Numbered from the stretch's first letter, positions 27,085 through 35,960 are shown. The stretch is DNA of 64,000 bases from Zoogloeaceae bacterium (GCA_024235635.1 JACKMA010000003.1:496001-560000), one strand, 5' to 3'. The notes: generated from the sequence alone by a model not told the origin. A program made the numbers and translations.

Positions 27085-27534
27085 ATGACAACGGAGGAAC
27101 TGCGTCAGCGGGCGCTCAGACTGTTGGCCCAGCGCGACCATTCGCGCGCCGAACTGACCCGCAAGCTGTCCTCCCACGGCTCCCCGGACGAGGTCGCCGA
27201 GGTCGTCTCGCGCATGGCCGAACTCGACCTCCAGTCCGATCGCCGCTTCGCCGAGCAGTTCGTGCGCAGTCGGGGCGCTCGCTTCGGCAGCGAACGCCTG
27301 CGCCGCGAACTGCGCCAGCGGGGCATCGACGACGCCCTCGGCGCCAGCGCGGTCGCCAGCGAACTCGATGCCGACGAGTTCGAGCGCGCGCGACGGGTCT
27401 GGCAGACTCGCTTCGGCGAGTCGGCAAGCGATCGCCGCGAATGGGCACGACAGGCGCGCTTCCTGCAGTATCGAGGCTTTTCGACCGACGTCATTCACCG
27501 CATATTGAAGGGGCGATCCGATGAGTCTGCTTAG
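27085..27534 (+). CDS. recX: Recombination regulator RecX
   Basis: The 149-residue all-helical repeat protein inhibits RecA filament extension. The typical start is seen (TEELRQRALRLLAQRDHSRAELTRKL), and the central LRRELRQRGI segment is conserved. GGAG lies just before ATG 27085, ten bases after the recA stop, so recA and recX are one unit. Its end overlaps lptB by 14 bp. Confidence 0.93.
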   Translation: MTTEELRQRALRLLAQRDHSRAELTRKLSSHGSPDEVAEVVSRMAELDLQSDRRFAEQFVRSRGARFGSERLRRELRQRGIDDALGASAVASELDADEFERARRVWQTRFGESASDRREWARQARFLQYRGFSTDVIHRILKGRSDESA

Positions 27535-28243
27535 GGTCGCCGGCCTGCGCAAGAAGTACAAGTCCCGCACCGTCGTGCACGATGTCGGCTTCGAGGTCGG
27601 CAGTGGCGAGGTGGTCGGCCTGCTCGGCCCCAATGGCGCCGGCAAGACCACCTGTTTCTACATGATCGTCGGCCTGGTGACGGCCGACGGCGGCGAGATC
27701 AATCTCGACGGCAAGGCCATCACCCACGCGCCGATCCATGCCCGGGCGCGGCTGGGCTTGTCCTACCTGCCGCAGGAAATGAGCGTCTTCCGCAAACTCA
27801 CGGTCTCCGAAAACATCCAGGCGGTGCTCGAACTGCAGCGCATGCCCCGCGACCAGATCGAGGCGCGGCTCGAGGAACTGCTTGAGGAACTCGGCATTGC
27901 CCACCTGCGAGACAGTGCGGCGCTGGCCTTGTCCGGTGGCGAGCGACGGCGCTGCGAGATCGCCCGCGCGCTGGCCACCGCGCCGCAGCTGATCCTGCTC
28001 GACGAGCCCTTCGCCGGCGTCGATCCGATTGCCGTGCTCGACATCCAGAAGATCATCCGATTCCTCAAGGACAAGGGGATCGGCGTGCTGATCACCGACC
28101 ACAACGTCCGTGAAACGCTCGGCATCTGCGACCGCGCCTACATCATCAACGCGGGCGAGGTGCTGGCCAGCGGCACACCGGACGACATCATCAAGAATGA
28201 GCAGGTACGACGGGTGTACCTCGGCGAGCATTTCAGGATGTAA
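27521..28243 (+). CDS. lptB: LPS export ABC transporter ATPase LptB
   Basis: The 240-residue ATPase of the LptB2FGC complex powers lipopolysaccharide extraction from the inner membrane. Motifs: Walker A GPNGAGKT (36-43), Q-loop in LPQEMSVFRKLTV, signature LSGGERRR, Walker B LILLDEPFAGVD, and the switch His in ITDHNVRET. Here it directly follows recX with a 14 bp overlap, whereas lptC and lptA usually precede it. rpoN follows 21 bp later. Confidence 0.96.
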   Translation: MSLLRVAGLRKKYKSRTVVHDVGFEVGSGEVVGLLGPNGAGKTTCFYMIVGLVTADGGEINLDGKAITHAPIHARARLGLSYLPQEMSVFRKLTVSENIQAVLELQRMPRDQIEARLEELLEELGIAHLRDSAALALSGGERRRCEIARALATAPQLILLDEPFAGVDPIAVLDIQKIIRFLKDKGIGVLITDHNVRETLGICDRAYIINAGEVLASGTPDDIIKNEQVRRVYLGEHFRM

Positions 28244-28264
28244 GCTGATGGTCAGAAGAGAATC

Positions 28265-29734
28265 ATGAAACCCACCCTCCAGCTCAAGCTCTCCCAGCAC
28301 CTCACGCTCACGCCCCAACTGCAGCAGTCGATCCGGCTGTTGCAGCTGTCGACGCTCGAACTCAACCAGGAGATCGAGCAGGCCCTGCGCGACAATCCGA
28401 TGCTCGAGCGCGAGGACGGGGGCGACGAGGGTGAGCCACAGGCCGAAGTCTCGACCGAGGCCGTGACGCGGGAGGGCGCGTCGGAGGCGGGCAGCGACAG
28501 CGCCGGCGCCACCGAGGCCGGCGACGCCCCGGCCGAGCCGGCGCGCGAGGAGCCACGCGACAACGAGGAACTCGGCGAGTGGATGAACACCAGCCCTGGC
28601 AGTGGCTCCCAGCGTGACGACGACGACGACACCGACTTCCAGGAGCTACAGGCCGCCGGCACATCGCTACGCGACCATCTCGACGGCCAGATCGCGCTGA
28701 CCCCGCTGAGCGATCGCGACCGTGCGCTGGTGCGTTTCATGATCGAGGCGCTCGACGACGATGGCTATCTGAGCCAGTCGCTGGAGGAATTGCTGCCGCT
28801 GTTGCCAGAGGAGTTCGAGATCGAGGTCGAGGAACTGCAGATCGCCCTCTGCCACATCCAGAATCTCGAACCGCCGGGCATCGGCGCCCGCTCGCCCCAG
28901 GAGTGCCTGGCACTGCAGCTGCGTGCGCTGCCGCCTTGCCCGACCCGGGAGATGGCGCTGGCGATCGTCACCGATCACCTCGAACTGCTCGCAAACAGGG
29001 ATTTCAACCGCCTCAAGCGGGTATTGCACTGCCAGGACGACGATCTGCGCTCGGCCCACGAGATGATTCTCGGCCTCAACCCGCGCCCGGGTGCCCGTTT
29101 CGCGCCGAACGACACCCGCTACGTGGTGCCCGACGTCGTCGTGCGCAAGCTGCGCAACCGCTGGACCGTGAGCCTCAATCCGGACGCAATGCCGAAGTTG
29201 CGGATCAACCAGATGTACGCGCGCATCCTCCAGCAGAACCGCGGCTCGGCAGCCTCACTGGCGGGTCAGCTGCAGGAAGCCAAGTGGCTGCTGAAGAACG
29301 TGCAGCAGCGTTTCGACACGATCCTGCGGGTCTCTCAGGCGATCGTTGACCAGCAAAGGCAGTTCTTCGATCATGGCGAAGTGGCCATGCGGCCCCTTAC
29401 GCTGAGGGAAATTGCGGAAACGCTCGACCTCCATGAATCGACCATCTCCCGCGTCACCAATCAGAAGTACATGGCCACGCCGCGGGGCATCTTCGAACTC
29501 AAGTATTTTTTCGGCAGTCACGTGGCCACCGACAGCGGGGGCGCGGCGTCGTCGACAGCGATTCGCGCGCTCATCCGCCAGCTGGTGGACGCCGAGGACA
29601 GGAAGAAGCCCCTGTCGGACGCCAAGATTGCCGAACTCCTTGGCCAGCAGGGTATCGTGGTCGCGCGGCGAACGATCGCCAAGTATCGCGAATCACTCAG
29701 TATCCCGCCGGTCAGTTTGCGTAAGACGATCTGA
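28265..29734 (+). CDS. rpoN: RNA polymerase sigma-54 factor RpoN
   Basis: The 489-residue protein has the glutamine-rich activator-response region I (residues 1-50, LQLKLSQHLTLTPQLQQSI), an acidic region II, the core-binding region, a helix-turn-helix (LDLHESTISRVTN) and the RpoN box ARRTIAKYRE (467-476). It recognises -24/-12 promoters and needs enhancer-binding ATPases. It heads the canonical rpoN-hpf-ptsN cluster that links nitrogen, carbon and envelope control. Confidence 0.97.
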   Translation: MKPTLQLKLSQHLTLTPQLQQSIRLLQLSTLELNQEIEQALRDNPMLEREDGGDEGEPQAEVSTEAVTREGASEAGSDSAGATEAGDAPAEPAREEPRDNEELGEWMNTSPGSGSQRDDDDDTDFQELQAAGTSLRDHLDGQIALTPLSDRDRALVRFMIEALDDDGYLSQSLEELLPLLPEEFEIEVEELQIALCHIQNLEPPGIGARSPQECLALQLRALPPCPTREMALAIVTDHLELLANRDFNRLKRVLHCQDDDLRSAHEMILGLNPRPGARFAPNDTRYVVPDVVVRKLRNRWTVSLNPDAMPKLRINQMYARILQQNRGSAASLAGQLQEAKWLLKNVQQRFDTILRVSQAIVDQQRQFFDHGEVAMRPLTLREIAETLDLHESTISRVTNQKYMATPRGIFELKYFFGSHVATDSGGAASSTAIRALIRQLVDAEDRKKPLSDAKIAELLGQQGIVVARRTIAKYRESLSIPPVSLRKTI

Positions 29735-29748
29735 AAAAGGGAAGGATC

Positions 29749-30072
29749 ATGAACCTGAACATCACCGGACATCATCTTGAGGTCACCCCGGCCATCCGCG
29801 AGTACGTGACGTCGAAGCTCGACCGGGTCATCCGGCATTTCGACCACGTCACCAGCGTCGGCGTGATCCTTTCGGTGGAGAAGCTGGTGCAGAAGGCCGA
29901 GGTCACCGTGCATGTCCGCGGCAAGGACATCTTCGTCGAGAGTTCGGATCAGGATCTGTACGCTGCGATCGATGCGATGACCGACAAGCTCGACCGCCAG
30001 GTCCTGAAGTACAAGCAGAAGAATCAGAACCATAACCATGCGGCACTGAAGCACCAAAGCGTCGAACCCTGA
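29749..30072 (+). CDS. hpf: Ribosome hibernation promoting factor, short form
   Basis: The 107-residue protein belongs to the short HPF/YfiA family (S30AE domain). It binds the 30S decoding region in slow growth and promotes 100S formation. The core is MNLNITGHHLEVTPAIREYV with the basic helix about residues 20-32. It starts 14 bp after rpoN with AAGGGAAGGA upstream, so is probably co-transcribed with rpoN. Confidence 0.95.
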   Translation: MNLNITGHHLEVTPAIREYVTSKLDRVIRHFDHVTSVGVILSVEKLVQKAEVTVHVRGKDIFVESSDQDLYAAIDAMTDKLDRQVLKYKQKNQNHNHAALKHQSVEP

Positions 30073-30088
30073 AAATCGCACAACGCGG

Positions 30089-30117
30089 GGCCCGGCCTTG
30101 GGTATATAATCCGGGCC
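30089..30117 (+). promoter_or_regulatory. TATAAT -10 element flanked by a 7 bp inverted repeat, between hpf and ptsN
   Basis: A perfect TATAAT at 30105-30110 lies between the arms GGCCCGG (30089-30095) and CCGGGCC (30111-30117). No good -35 is present at 17 bp. The structure could be a ptsN promoter, a repressor site over it, or a 3'-end hairpin of hpf; there is no T-run. The 140 bp gap between hpf and ptsN has no other feature. Confidence 0.45.
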
Positions 30118-30212
30118 GATCCCCGACAAACAGGCGCCGATTTCTCCGGCCTACGCCAACGGCGCCTCAGCATCGGCGTCTGTCAGAGCAGGCGCCGATT
30201 CAATTCTTGCCG

Positions 30213-30701
30213 ATGAACCTGATTGCCCAACTGTTGCCGCTCGGCAACGTCGTCATCGATCTCGAGGCGAGCAGCAAGAAGCGCGTTTTTGAGCAGGCCG
30301 GCCTGCTGTTCGAGAACAACCAGGGCATTGCCCGCAGTACCGTGTTCGACAGCCTGTTCGCCCGTGAACGCCTGGGCTCCACCGGTCTCGGCCAGGGCAT
30401 CGCCATCCCCCACGGGCGCATCAAGGGTTTGAAGGACGCCGTCGGTGGCTTCTTCCGCCTCAACACGCCGGTGCAGTTCGATGCCCCCGACGGCAAGCCG
30501 GTGAGCCTGCTGTTCGTGCTGCTGGTCCCCGAACAGGCCAACGAGCACCATCTGCAGTTGCTCTCCGAACTGGCCCAGATGTTCAGCGATCCCGCTTTTC
30601 GCGACGAATTGACCAGCGCCGAGACCACCGACGAGATCCACGCGCTGTTCTCTGGCTGGGGCGACCACGATGCGCCGGACCAGCGTAGCGCTGCTGTTTG
30701 A
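30213..30701 (+). CDS. ptsN: Nitrogen-PTS EIIA protein PtsN
   Basis: The 162-residue EIIA-Ntr protein accepts phosphate from NPr and regulates potassium transport, sigma-54 genes and envelope stress. The phosphorylated histidine is H67 in GIAIPHGRI. Start ATG 30213 is preferred over an in-frame TTG at 30207. Its 3' end overlaps hprK by 32 bp, so ptsN and hprK are tightly coupled, as in many betaproteobacteria. Confidence 0.96.
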   Translation: MNLIAQLLPLGNVVIDLEASSKKRVFEQAGLLFENNQGIARSTVFDSLFARERLGSTGLGQGIAIPHGRIKGLKDAVGGFFRLNTPVQFDAPDGKPVSLLFVLLVPEQANEHHLQLLSELAQMFSDPAFRDELTSAETTDEIHALFSGWGDHDAPDQRSAAV

Positions 30702-31608
30702 GGCAACCCGCGAGAAACTTCGGCTGCAGCATGTCTGCGGCAACCTCGATCGCGACATTTCGGTTGCCGACGAGCGCCTGTGGCCGGCCGACCTGGTCGG
30801 ACACCTCAACCTGATCCACCCCGAGCGCCTGCAGGTGCTCGGCAGCACCGAAGTGGCCTGGGCGCGACGCCAGGCCCACGGCAAGATCACCCACCATTTC
30901 GAGTCGATTCTCGCCGCCCAGCCACCGGCGGTGATCATGGCCGACGACTGTGAGGTGCCCGGTGTCGTCCGCGACGGCTGCGAGGCGGCCGGCATCGCGC
31001 TGTTCTCGACGCCGCTGCCGACGGCCAGCGTGATCGACCTGCTGCGCCTCTATCTTTCGCGCCAGCTCGCCGAGAAGGCCTCGCTGCACGGCGTGTTTAT
31101 GGACGTGCTGGGACTCGGCGTGCTGATCGCTGGCGATTCCGGCGCCGGCAAGTCCGAACTCGCCCTGGAACTGATCTCGCGCGGCCACGGACTGGTGGCC
31201 GACGACATCGTCGAATTCGCGCGCATCGCGCCGACCGTGCTCGAAGGGCGGGCGCCGGAAATGCTCAAGGATTTCATCGAAGTGCGCGGCCTCGGCATGC
31301 TCAACATCCGCACCATCTTCGGCGAGACCGCCTGTCGGCGGAAGATGCGGCTCAAGTTGATCTGCCACCTCGAACGCCGTCAGCCCGGCACCGGCGATCG
31401 ACTGCGCATTCCGGACGTGCAGGATTACGAGGAAATTCTCGGGGTTCAGGTGCGCAGCGTGGTGCTTCCGGTGGCGCCGGGCCGCAACATCGCGGTACTG
31501 CTCGAGGCGGCCGCGCGCACGACGATCCTGCAATTGCGCGGCATCGATTCGATGCAGGAATTCATCGGGCGCCACCGTTCGGCACTGGACCGGACCGAGG
31601 ACGACTGA
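30670..31608 (+). CDS. hprK: HPr kinase/phosphorylase
   Basis: The 312-residue bifunctional enzyme phosphorylates and dephosphorylates HPr on serine. It has an N-terminal MurE-like domain (about 1-125) and a C-terminal kinase domain with H140 (HGVFMDVLG), P-loop GDSGAGKS (155-162), ADDIVEF, and the signature EVRGLGMLNIRTIFG. Coupling to ptsN suggests the proteobacterial incomplete-PTS role, controlling regulation rather than sugar uptake. The HPr gene is not in this window. Confidence 0.96.
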   Translation: MRRTSVALLFEATREKLRLQHVCGNLDRDISVADERLWPADLVGHLNLIHPERLQVLGSTEVAWARRQAHGKITHHFESILAAQPPAVIMADDCEVPGVVRDGCEAAGIALFSTPLPTASVIDLLRLYLSRQLAEKASLHGVFMDVLGLGVLIAGDSGAGKSELALELISRGHGLVADDIVEFARIAPTVLEGRAPEMLKDFIEVRGLGMLNIRTIFGETACRRKMRLKLICHLERRQPGTGDRLRIPDVQDYEEILGVQVRSVVLPVAPGRNIAVLLEAAARTTILQLRGIDSMQEFIGRHRSALDRTEDD

Positions 31609-31628
31609 CCGGCAGGACCCGTCAGAGG

Positions 31629-32507
31629 TCAGATGACTTCGAAGAAGACCAGGTCGCGCTCGATGTCGTTGGCCGAGAAGCCGCAGCCGATCCGGCCCTG
31701 GCCGGTCAGCACGATCTCGCTCTTGCGGGCACATTGCTCCGGATCGTCGCCATTGGCCACGTAGGTACCGTTGGTGCTCTGATCGACCAGCACGAAACCG
31801 TCGCGCCGCCGTTCGACGCGCGCATGTTGGCGCGAGGCGCGCGGATCGATGATGACCACGTCGTTGCCCTGTTCACGGCCGAGCAGGATGATCGGGCGCA
31901 ATTCCTCGACGATCACGACGTCGTCCTGGTGCTTGATCCGCAATCTCGGCGAGATCAGTGCCGAGGCCGCCGGCATCGAGGTCGTCATGCCGGTTCGCGG
32001 CCCGAGCAGGTAGATCGGCCAGTCGAAGGCTTCGGCACGGGCGCCGGCGATCGGCTCGGTACCGGCGAAATGCCGGGTTGCGGTACTCAGCAGCATCACC
32101 GTCTCGCCGCTGGCGAGCGCCTCGCCGGGTCGAGCGAAGCCGGCCAGGCGTTCGGCGAACGCGGCCACCTCTTCGACGCCGGCATTGCCTTCGCCGACGG
32201 TCCCGTAGTGCACGCCGATGCGGACCGACACGCGCACGCCCATCACCGGCAGCATGCCGGCGAGGCGCTCGACCATCTCGGTCGCGGCCTTGACCGCGGT
32301 ATCGCAGTCGGCGAAGCCGACCGCAATGGCATTGCTGCGCCGGAACAGGATCGTTCCGGAATTGGATTCGATGACCCGCTCGATACGGTTGGCGCAGCGC
32401 TCCACCGCGTGGGCTATTTCGCTCAGGCCGAGCGTGACGCCTTCGCGCCCACCGCCGACCAGCTCAGCGAACAGCACACATTGATTTCGCCTCTGCCCCG
32501 TTTCCAA
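31629..32507 (-). CDS. FHA protein with degenerate class III nucleotide cyclase-like domain
   Basis: The 292-residue cytoplasmic protein has an N-terminal domain (about 8-175) with the class III cyclase fold, followed by a C-terminal FHA domain (about 205-285, with LLGREQGNDVV, SRQHARV and STNGTYV). The metal-binding aspartates expected near FADISG and GDxxMAxF are replaced (FAELVG and RRSNAIAVGF), so cyclase activity is unlikely. The start is TTG 32507, supported by AAGGAAGG just upstream. It lies 116 bp after ttcA on the same strand. Role unknown; probably a phosphothreonine-dependent adaptor. Confidence 0.8.
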   Translation of the reverse strand: METGQRRNQCVLFAELVGGGREGVTLGLSEIAHAVERCANRIERVIESNSGTILFRRSNAIAVGFADCDTAVKAATEMVERLAGMLPVMGVRVSVRIGVHYGTVGEGNAGVEEVAAFAERLAGFARPGEALASGETVMLLSTATRHFAGTEPIAGARAEAFDWPIYLLGPRTGMTTSMPAASALISPRLRIKHQDDVVIVEELRPIILLGREQGNDVVIIDPRASRQHARVERRRDGFVLVDQSTNGTYVANGDDPEQCARKSEIVLTGQGRIGCGFSANDIERDLVFFEVI

Positions 32508-32623
32508 TTCCTTCCTTGCCTCCCGTCAACGGCATGCCTGCGCCGCAGCGACCGCGCCGGTCCGCTCGAGCAAGACGCAATAATACCCGTGCAATTCGCG
32601 CACGGCGATCCCCTGCGCCGTCG

Positions 32624-33559
32624 TCAAGGCTCGCACGACCGACCGCCGACGTGGCCGTCGATCCGATGCGAGGCGATCTGGAGCGGCGAATGGCCGGCAT
32701 CCGGCGGCGATATGACCGGCGGATCGAAGGCGATGTCGCCTTCGGCCAGCGGCGTCCCCCGCGCCAGTCCGGCGAAATCGAACAGTTCGCGGTCGCCCAG
32801 GTGCGACGGCACCACTTGCTTCATCGCCGTCGTCAGCGATTCGATGCGCCCAGGGAAGTCGCGAGCCCATTCATTGAGCATCGCCTTGACCTGCTGGCGC
32901 TGCGCGTTGGGCTGGCTGCCACACAGATTGCACGGAATGATCGGATAGCGCACGGCGTTGGCGAAGCGCGCGATCAACCGCTCCGGGCAATAGGCCAGCG
33001 GCCGGATCACCATGTGTCGGCCGTCGTCGCTCAACAGCTTCGGCGGCATCGCCTTGATGCGGCCGCCAAAGAACATGTTCAGGAACAGGGTCTCGAGCAT
33101 GTCGTCGCGATGATGGCCAAGCGCAATGCGGGTGGCGCCGAGTTCCGACGCCGTGCGATAGATGATGCCGCGACGCAACCGCGAACACAGCGAACAGGTG
33201 GTCTTGCCTTCCGGGATCTTGTCCCGCACGATTGAATAGGTATCTTCGGTGACGATCCGGTACTCGACCCCGATCGATTCGAAATAGCGCGGCAGGACAT
33301 CGGCCGGGAACCCGGGCTGGCGCTGATCCAGGTTCATCGCGATGACCCGGAAATCGACCGGTGCGCGCTCGCGCAACGCAAGCAGGGTACTGAGCAGCGT
33401 GAACGAATCCTTGCCGCCGGAAACGCACACCATGACGACATCGCCGTCGTCGATCATGCGGTAGTCGGCAATGGCCTCGCCGGCGGCACGCTCGATCTTC
33501 TTGCGCAGCCGAATGAAGGTGTTGGACGGGTCGGCGCGCCCCGCCACCTCCGATTGCAT
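32624..33559 (-). CDS. ttcA: tRNA 2-thiocytidine(32) synthetase TtcA
   Basis: The 311-residue protein thiolates C32 of certain tRNAs using an Fe-S cluster. It has the PP-loop SGGKDS (47-52) and two CxxC motifs, CSLC and CNLC, that hold the cluster and bind sulfur. ATG 33559 gives exactly the E. coli length; a GTG at 33580 in frame is an alternative closer to the TATAAT. The last 30 residues are extra relative to the catalytic core. It lies downstream of the pteridine reductase gene. Confidence 0.95.
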   Translation of the reverse strand: MQSEVAGRADPSNTFIRLRKKIERAAGEAIADYRMIDDGDVVMVCVSGGKDSFTLLSTLLALRERAPVDFRVIAMNLDQRQPGFPADVLPRYFESIGVEYRIVTEDTYSIVRDKIPEGKTTCSLCSRLRRGIIYRTASELGATRIALGHHRDDMLETLFLNMFFGGRIKAMPPKLLSDDGRHMVIRPLAYCPERLIARFANAVRYPIIPCNLCGSQPNAQRQQVKAMLNEWARDFPGRIESLTTAMKQVVPSHLGDRELFDFAGLARGTPLAEGDIAFDPPVISPPDAGHSPLQIASHRIDGHVGGRSCEP

Positions 33560-33604
33560 CTGGTGAATCCCGGTGCTCACGTCAAAAGCCTGAGAAAAAA
33601 GGAA

Positions 33605-33610
33605 ATTATA
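33605..33610 (-). promoter_or_regulatory. TATAAT -10 element upstream of ttcA
   Basis: On the minus strand TATAAT reads from 33610 to 33605, placing a start site near 33598, 39 bases before the chosen ttcA ATG. No clear -35 is seen. A small hairpin (CCGGCG/CGCCGG, 33628-33644) precedes it and a run of six Ts follows it, so the same patch may also end the upstream pteridine reductase transcript. Confidence 0.45.
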
Positions 33611-33659
33611 GCGGCACGACGGCACCGCCGGCGCGCGACGCCGGACATCGACGCAGCGG

Positions 33660-34409
33660 CTACAGGTAGGCGCTGCGACCGCCGTCCACCGCCAGGATCT
33701 GGCCTGTGACGTAAGGTGCTTCGAACATCAGGAAGGCGACGACGTCCGCAACGTCCTGTGGCGAACCGACCCGCTTGAGGAGGCTGGTGGCAATGATGCG
33801 GTCGCGCTCGTCCGGTGGGAACTGGCCATCCTCCGGCCACACGATGGCGCCCGGCGACACACCGTTCACGCGGACTTCCGGCGCCAGTTCGAGCGCCAAC
33901 GCCCGGGTCAGGCCGGCGAGCCCCGCCTTTGCCACCGAATAGACCGGATAGCCGGCAAGCGGCCGCTCGGCATGGATGTCGACGATGTTCACGATTGCGC
34001 CACGACTCGCCGTCAGCGCCTCCGCTGCGGCCTGGCTGAGGAAAAATGGCGCGCGCAGATTGGAGCCGACGAGATCGTCCCAGGCGTGTGCATCGGTTGC
34101 ACCGATCGCGGTCGGGAAGAAGCTCGACGCGTTGTTGACCAACCCATCGAGGCGACCGAATCGCGCGAGACAGGAGGACACCAGGCGATCGATCGCGCCG
34201 AGGTCGAGCAGATCGGCCGCGACGCAGTGGGCACTGCCGCTGCGTTGTCGTTCGAGTTCCGCCACCAGGCGTCGGGCGTCGTCGGCGCCAGCGCGATAAT
34301 GCACGCAGATGCGCGCACCGTCGCGGTGCAATCTGCGTGCAATCGCTGCTCCGACCCGCCTGGCGGCGCCGGTGACCAGCACCACCGGCGCGCGATCCGC
34401 GTCGTCCAT
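33660..34409 (-). CDS. Pteridine reductase (SDR family, FolM-like)
   Basis: The 249-residue short-chain dehydrogenase carries the pteridine-reductase cofactor motif TGAARRVG (13-20), VNNASSFFPT, an Asp (D144 in NIVDIH) where most SDRs have Ser, and the catalytic Y157-x3-K161. These are the marks of PTR1/FolM proteins, which reduce dihydromonapterin, dihydrobiopterin or dihydrofolate with NADPH. GGAGGG precedes the ATG. It is divergent from the MidA gene. Substrate preference cannot be read here. Confidence 0.88.
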   Translation of the reverse strand: MDDADRAPVVLVTGAARRVGAAIARRLHRDGARICVHYRAGADDARRLVAELERQRSGSAHCVAADLLDLGAIDRLVSSCLARFGRLDGLVNNASSFFPTAIGATDAHAWDDLVGSNLRAPFFLSQAAAEALTASRGAIVNIVDIHAERPLAGYPVYSVAKAGLAGLTRALALELAPEVRVNGVSPGAIVWPEDGQFPPDERDRIIATSLLKRVGSPQDVADVVAFLMFEAPYVTGQILAVDGGRSAYL

Positions 34410-34485
34410 GGCCGCCCTCCAAGCTCCTCGATGACCGTCACGAAAGTCGACAGCAGTCTACAATCGCCGCTCACGAACCGCCCGA

Positions 34486-35649
34486 ATGATCACGATGAAC
34501 CTGCCGGACCCGCCCGCAGACGCATTGGACCACAGCAATCGGCTGTTACAGTTGATTCGCGACCGACTGGCCGCGGAGGGCTGGCTGTCGTTTGCAGACT
34601 ACATGTCGATGGCGCTCTACCATCCGGGCCTGGGCTACTACAGCGGTGGCAGCCGCAAATTCGGCCCCGAAGGCGATTTCGTCACCGCGCCCGAACTGAC
34701 CCCACTTTTTGGTCAGACCCTGGCACGTGCGCTGGCGCCGGCGATGACCGCCAGCGCCCCCGCGCTGATCGAAGTCGGCGCCGGCACCGGCGTCCTCGCC
34801 GCGGATCTGCTGCGCGCCCTCGACGCAATGGGCAGCCCGCCCGAGCACTACGACATTCTCGAACTGTCCGGCGAACTGCGCGAGCGCCAGTTCGATACGC
34901 TGGCACGCCAGGTACCGGCACTGTCGGCACGGGTGCGTTGGCTCGATCGGCTGCCCGATCGATTCGATGGTGTCGTGGTGGCCAACGAGGTCCTCGACGT
35001 GATGCCGGTGCACCTCGTCGCGAGTCGCGCCGACGGCGTCTTCGAGCGCGGCATCGCCGAGCACGACGGCAAGCTGTGCTGGGCCGACCGCAGGGCCGGC
35101 GGACGAATTCTCGAGGCGGCAAGCGCGCTGTCGCTGCCCAAGCCGGCGGAGGGCGAATACGTCACCGAATTGAATCTGGCCGCCGGCGCCTGGATCCGCG
35201 AATGGTCGCGCCGCCTCGGGCGCGGGCTGATGCTGTTGCTCGACTACGGCTATCCACGGGCGGAGTATTATCTGCCGAGCCGCGCCAGCGGCACCTTGCT
35301 GTGCTACTACCGGCATCGCGCCCACGGACAGCCGCTGTTGTGGCCGGGCCTCAACGACATCACCGCGTTCGTCGATTTCACCGCCGTGGCCGAAGCCGCC
35401 CACGACGCCGGCCTGGAGATCTACGGCTATACCACCCAGGCAAGCTTCCTGCTGAACTGCGGGATACTGAACCTACTGGAACGGCGTGGGCCCCAGGAAA
35501 GCCCGGACTACATTCGCGCTGCCCGGGCGGTGCAGCGGCTGACGGCGCCGCACGAAATGGGCGAACTGTTCAAGGTCCTGGCGATCGGCCGGCACTGCGC
35601 CTCGGCGGCCGCCGGCTTCGAGCGCGGCGATCGCCTGCACGCGCTGTGA
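34486..35649 (+). CDS. MidA/NDUFAF7-type SAM-dependent methyltransferase
   Basis: The 387-residue protein has the class I methyltransferase motif EVGAGTGVLAADLL (near 106) and the family hallmarks DYMSMALYHPGLGYYS and GGDFVTAPE-like GPEGDFVTAPELTPLFG. The mitochondrial homologue methylates an arginine of complex I subunit NDUFS2; the bacterial substrate is unproven, though a NuoD-like target is possible. ATG 34486 or 34495 may be used. TACAAT at 34459-34464 is a plausible -10. Confidence 0.85.
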   Translation: MITMNLPDPPADALDHSNRLLQLIRDRLAAEGWLSFADYMSMALYHPGLGYYSGGSRKFGPEGDFVTAPELTPLFGQTLARALAPAMTASAPALIEVGAGTGVLAADLLRALDAMGSPPEHYDILELSGELRERQFDTLARQVPALSARVRWLDRLPDRFDGVVVANEVLDVMPVHLVASRADGVFERGIAEHDGKLCWADRRAGGRILEAASALSLPKPAEGEYVTELNLAAGAWIREWSRRLGRGLMLLLDYGYPRAEYYLPSRASGTLLCYYRHRAHGQPLLWPGLNDITAFVDFTAVAEAAHDAGLEIYGYTTQASFLLNCGILNLLERRGPQESPDYIRAARAVQRLTAPHEMGELFKVLAIGRHCASAAAGFERGDRLHAL

Positions 35650-35656
35650 TGGCCAA

Positions 35657-35860
35657 CTATTCCTGGTTGCGGTAGATCGCATCGAGGAAAGCCTCGGCCT
35701 CCTCATCCTCGACCGGCGGATGCTCCTCGTCGCGCGCGGCCGACCGGATCACCTTCAGCGGTGCGTCCGGCCGAGGCAACCAACTGGCGTCGAGAATTTC
35801 GTCGTCGTAGCGCGGGCCAGCGTCCACGTCCTCTCTCTGATCGTCGCTTTCCGAACCCAT
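35657..35860 (-). CDS. Small acidic hypothetical protein
   Basis: The 67-residue protein is highly acidic and contains a conserved-looking WLPRPDAPLKVIRSAARDEE segment. No domain is recognised. The ATG at 35860 is preferred because AAGGAG lies eight bases upstream; a GTG at 35869 sits directly on that site. It converges with the MidA gene, whose stop is seven bases away. Probably a real small cytoplasmic protein of unknown role. Confidence 0.55.
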   Translation of the reverse strand: MGSESDDQREDVDAGPRYDDEILDASWLPRPDAPLKVIRSAARDEEHPPVEDEEAEAFLDAIYRNQE

Positions 35861-35960
35861 CTGCCTCACTCCTTGCTGCTTCTTACTCTGCCGACAGCTT
35901 ATTGAATCATAAGTGCTATTTCACAATGCGCGGGCGCGGTCAGGTTTGCAAGCAAATTTC

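Noticed and set aside
33590..33660. Intrinsic terminator with T-run after the pteridine reductase gene
   Set aside because: A hairpin (33628-33644) and a TTTTTT on the minus strand are present, but they are separated by too many bases to act as a classical terminator; the patch is better read as a promoter region for ttcA.
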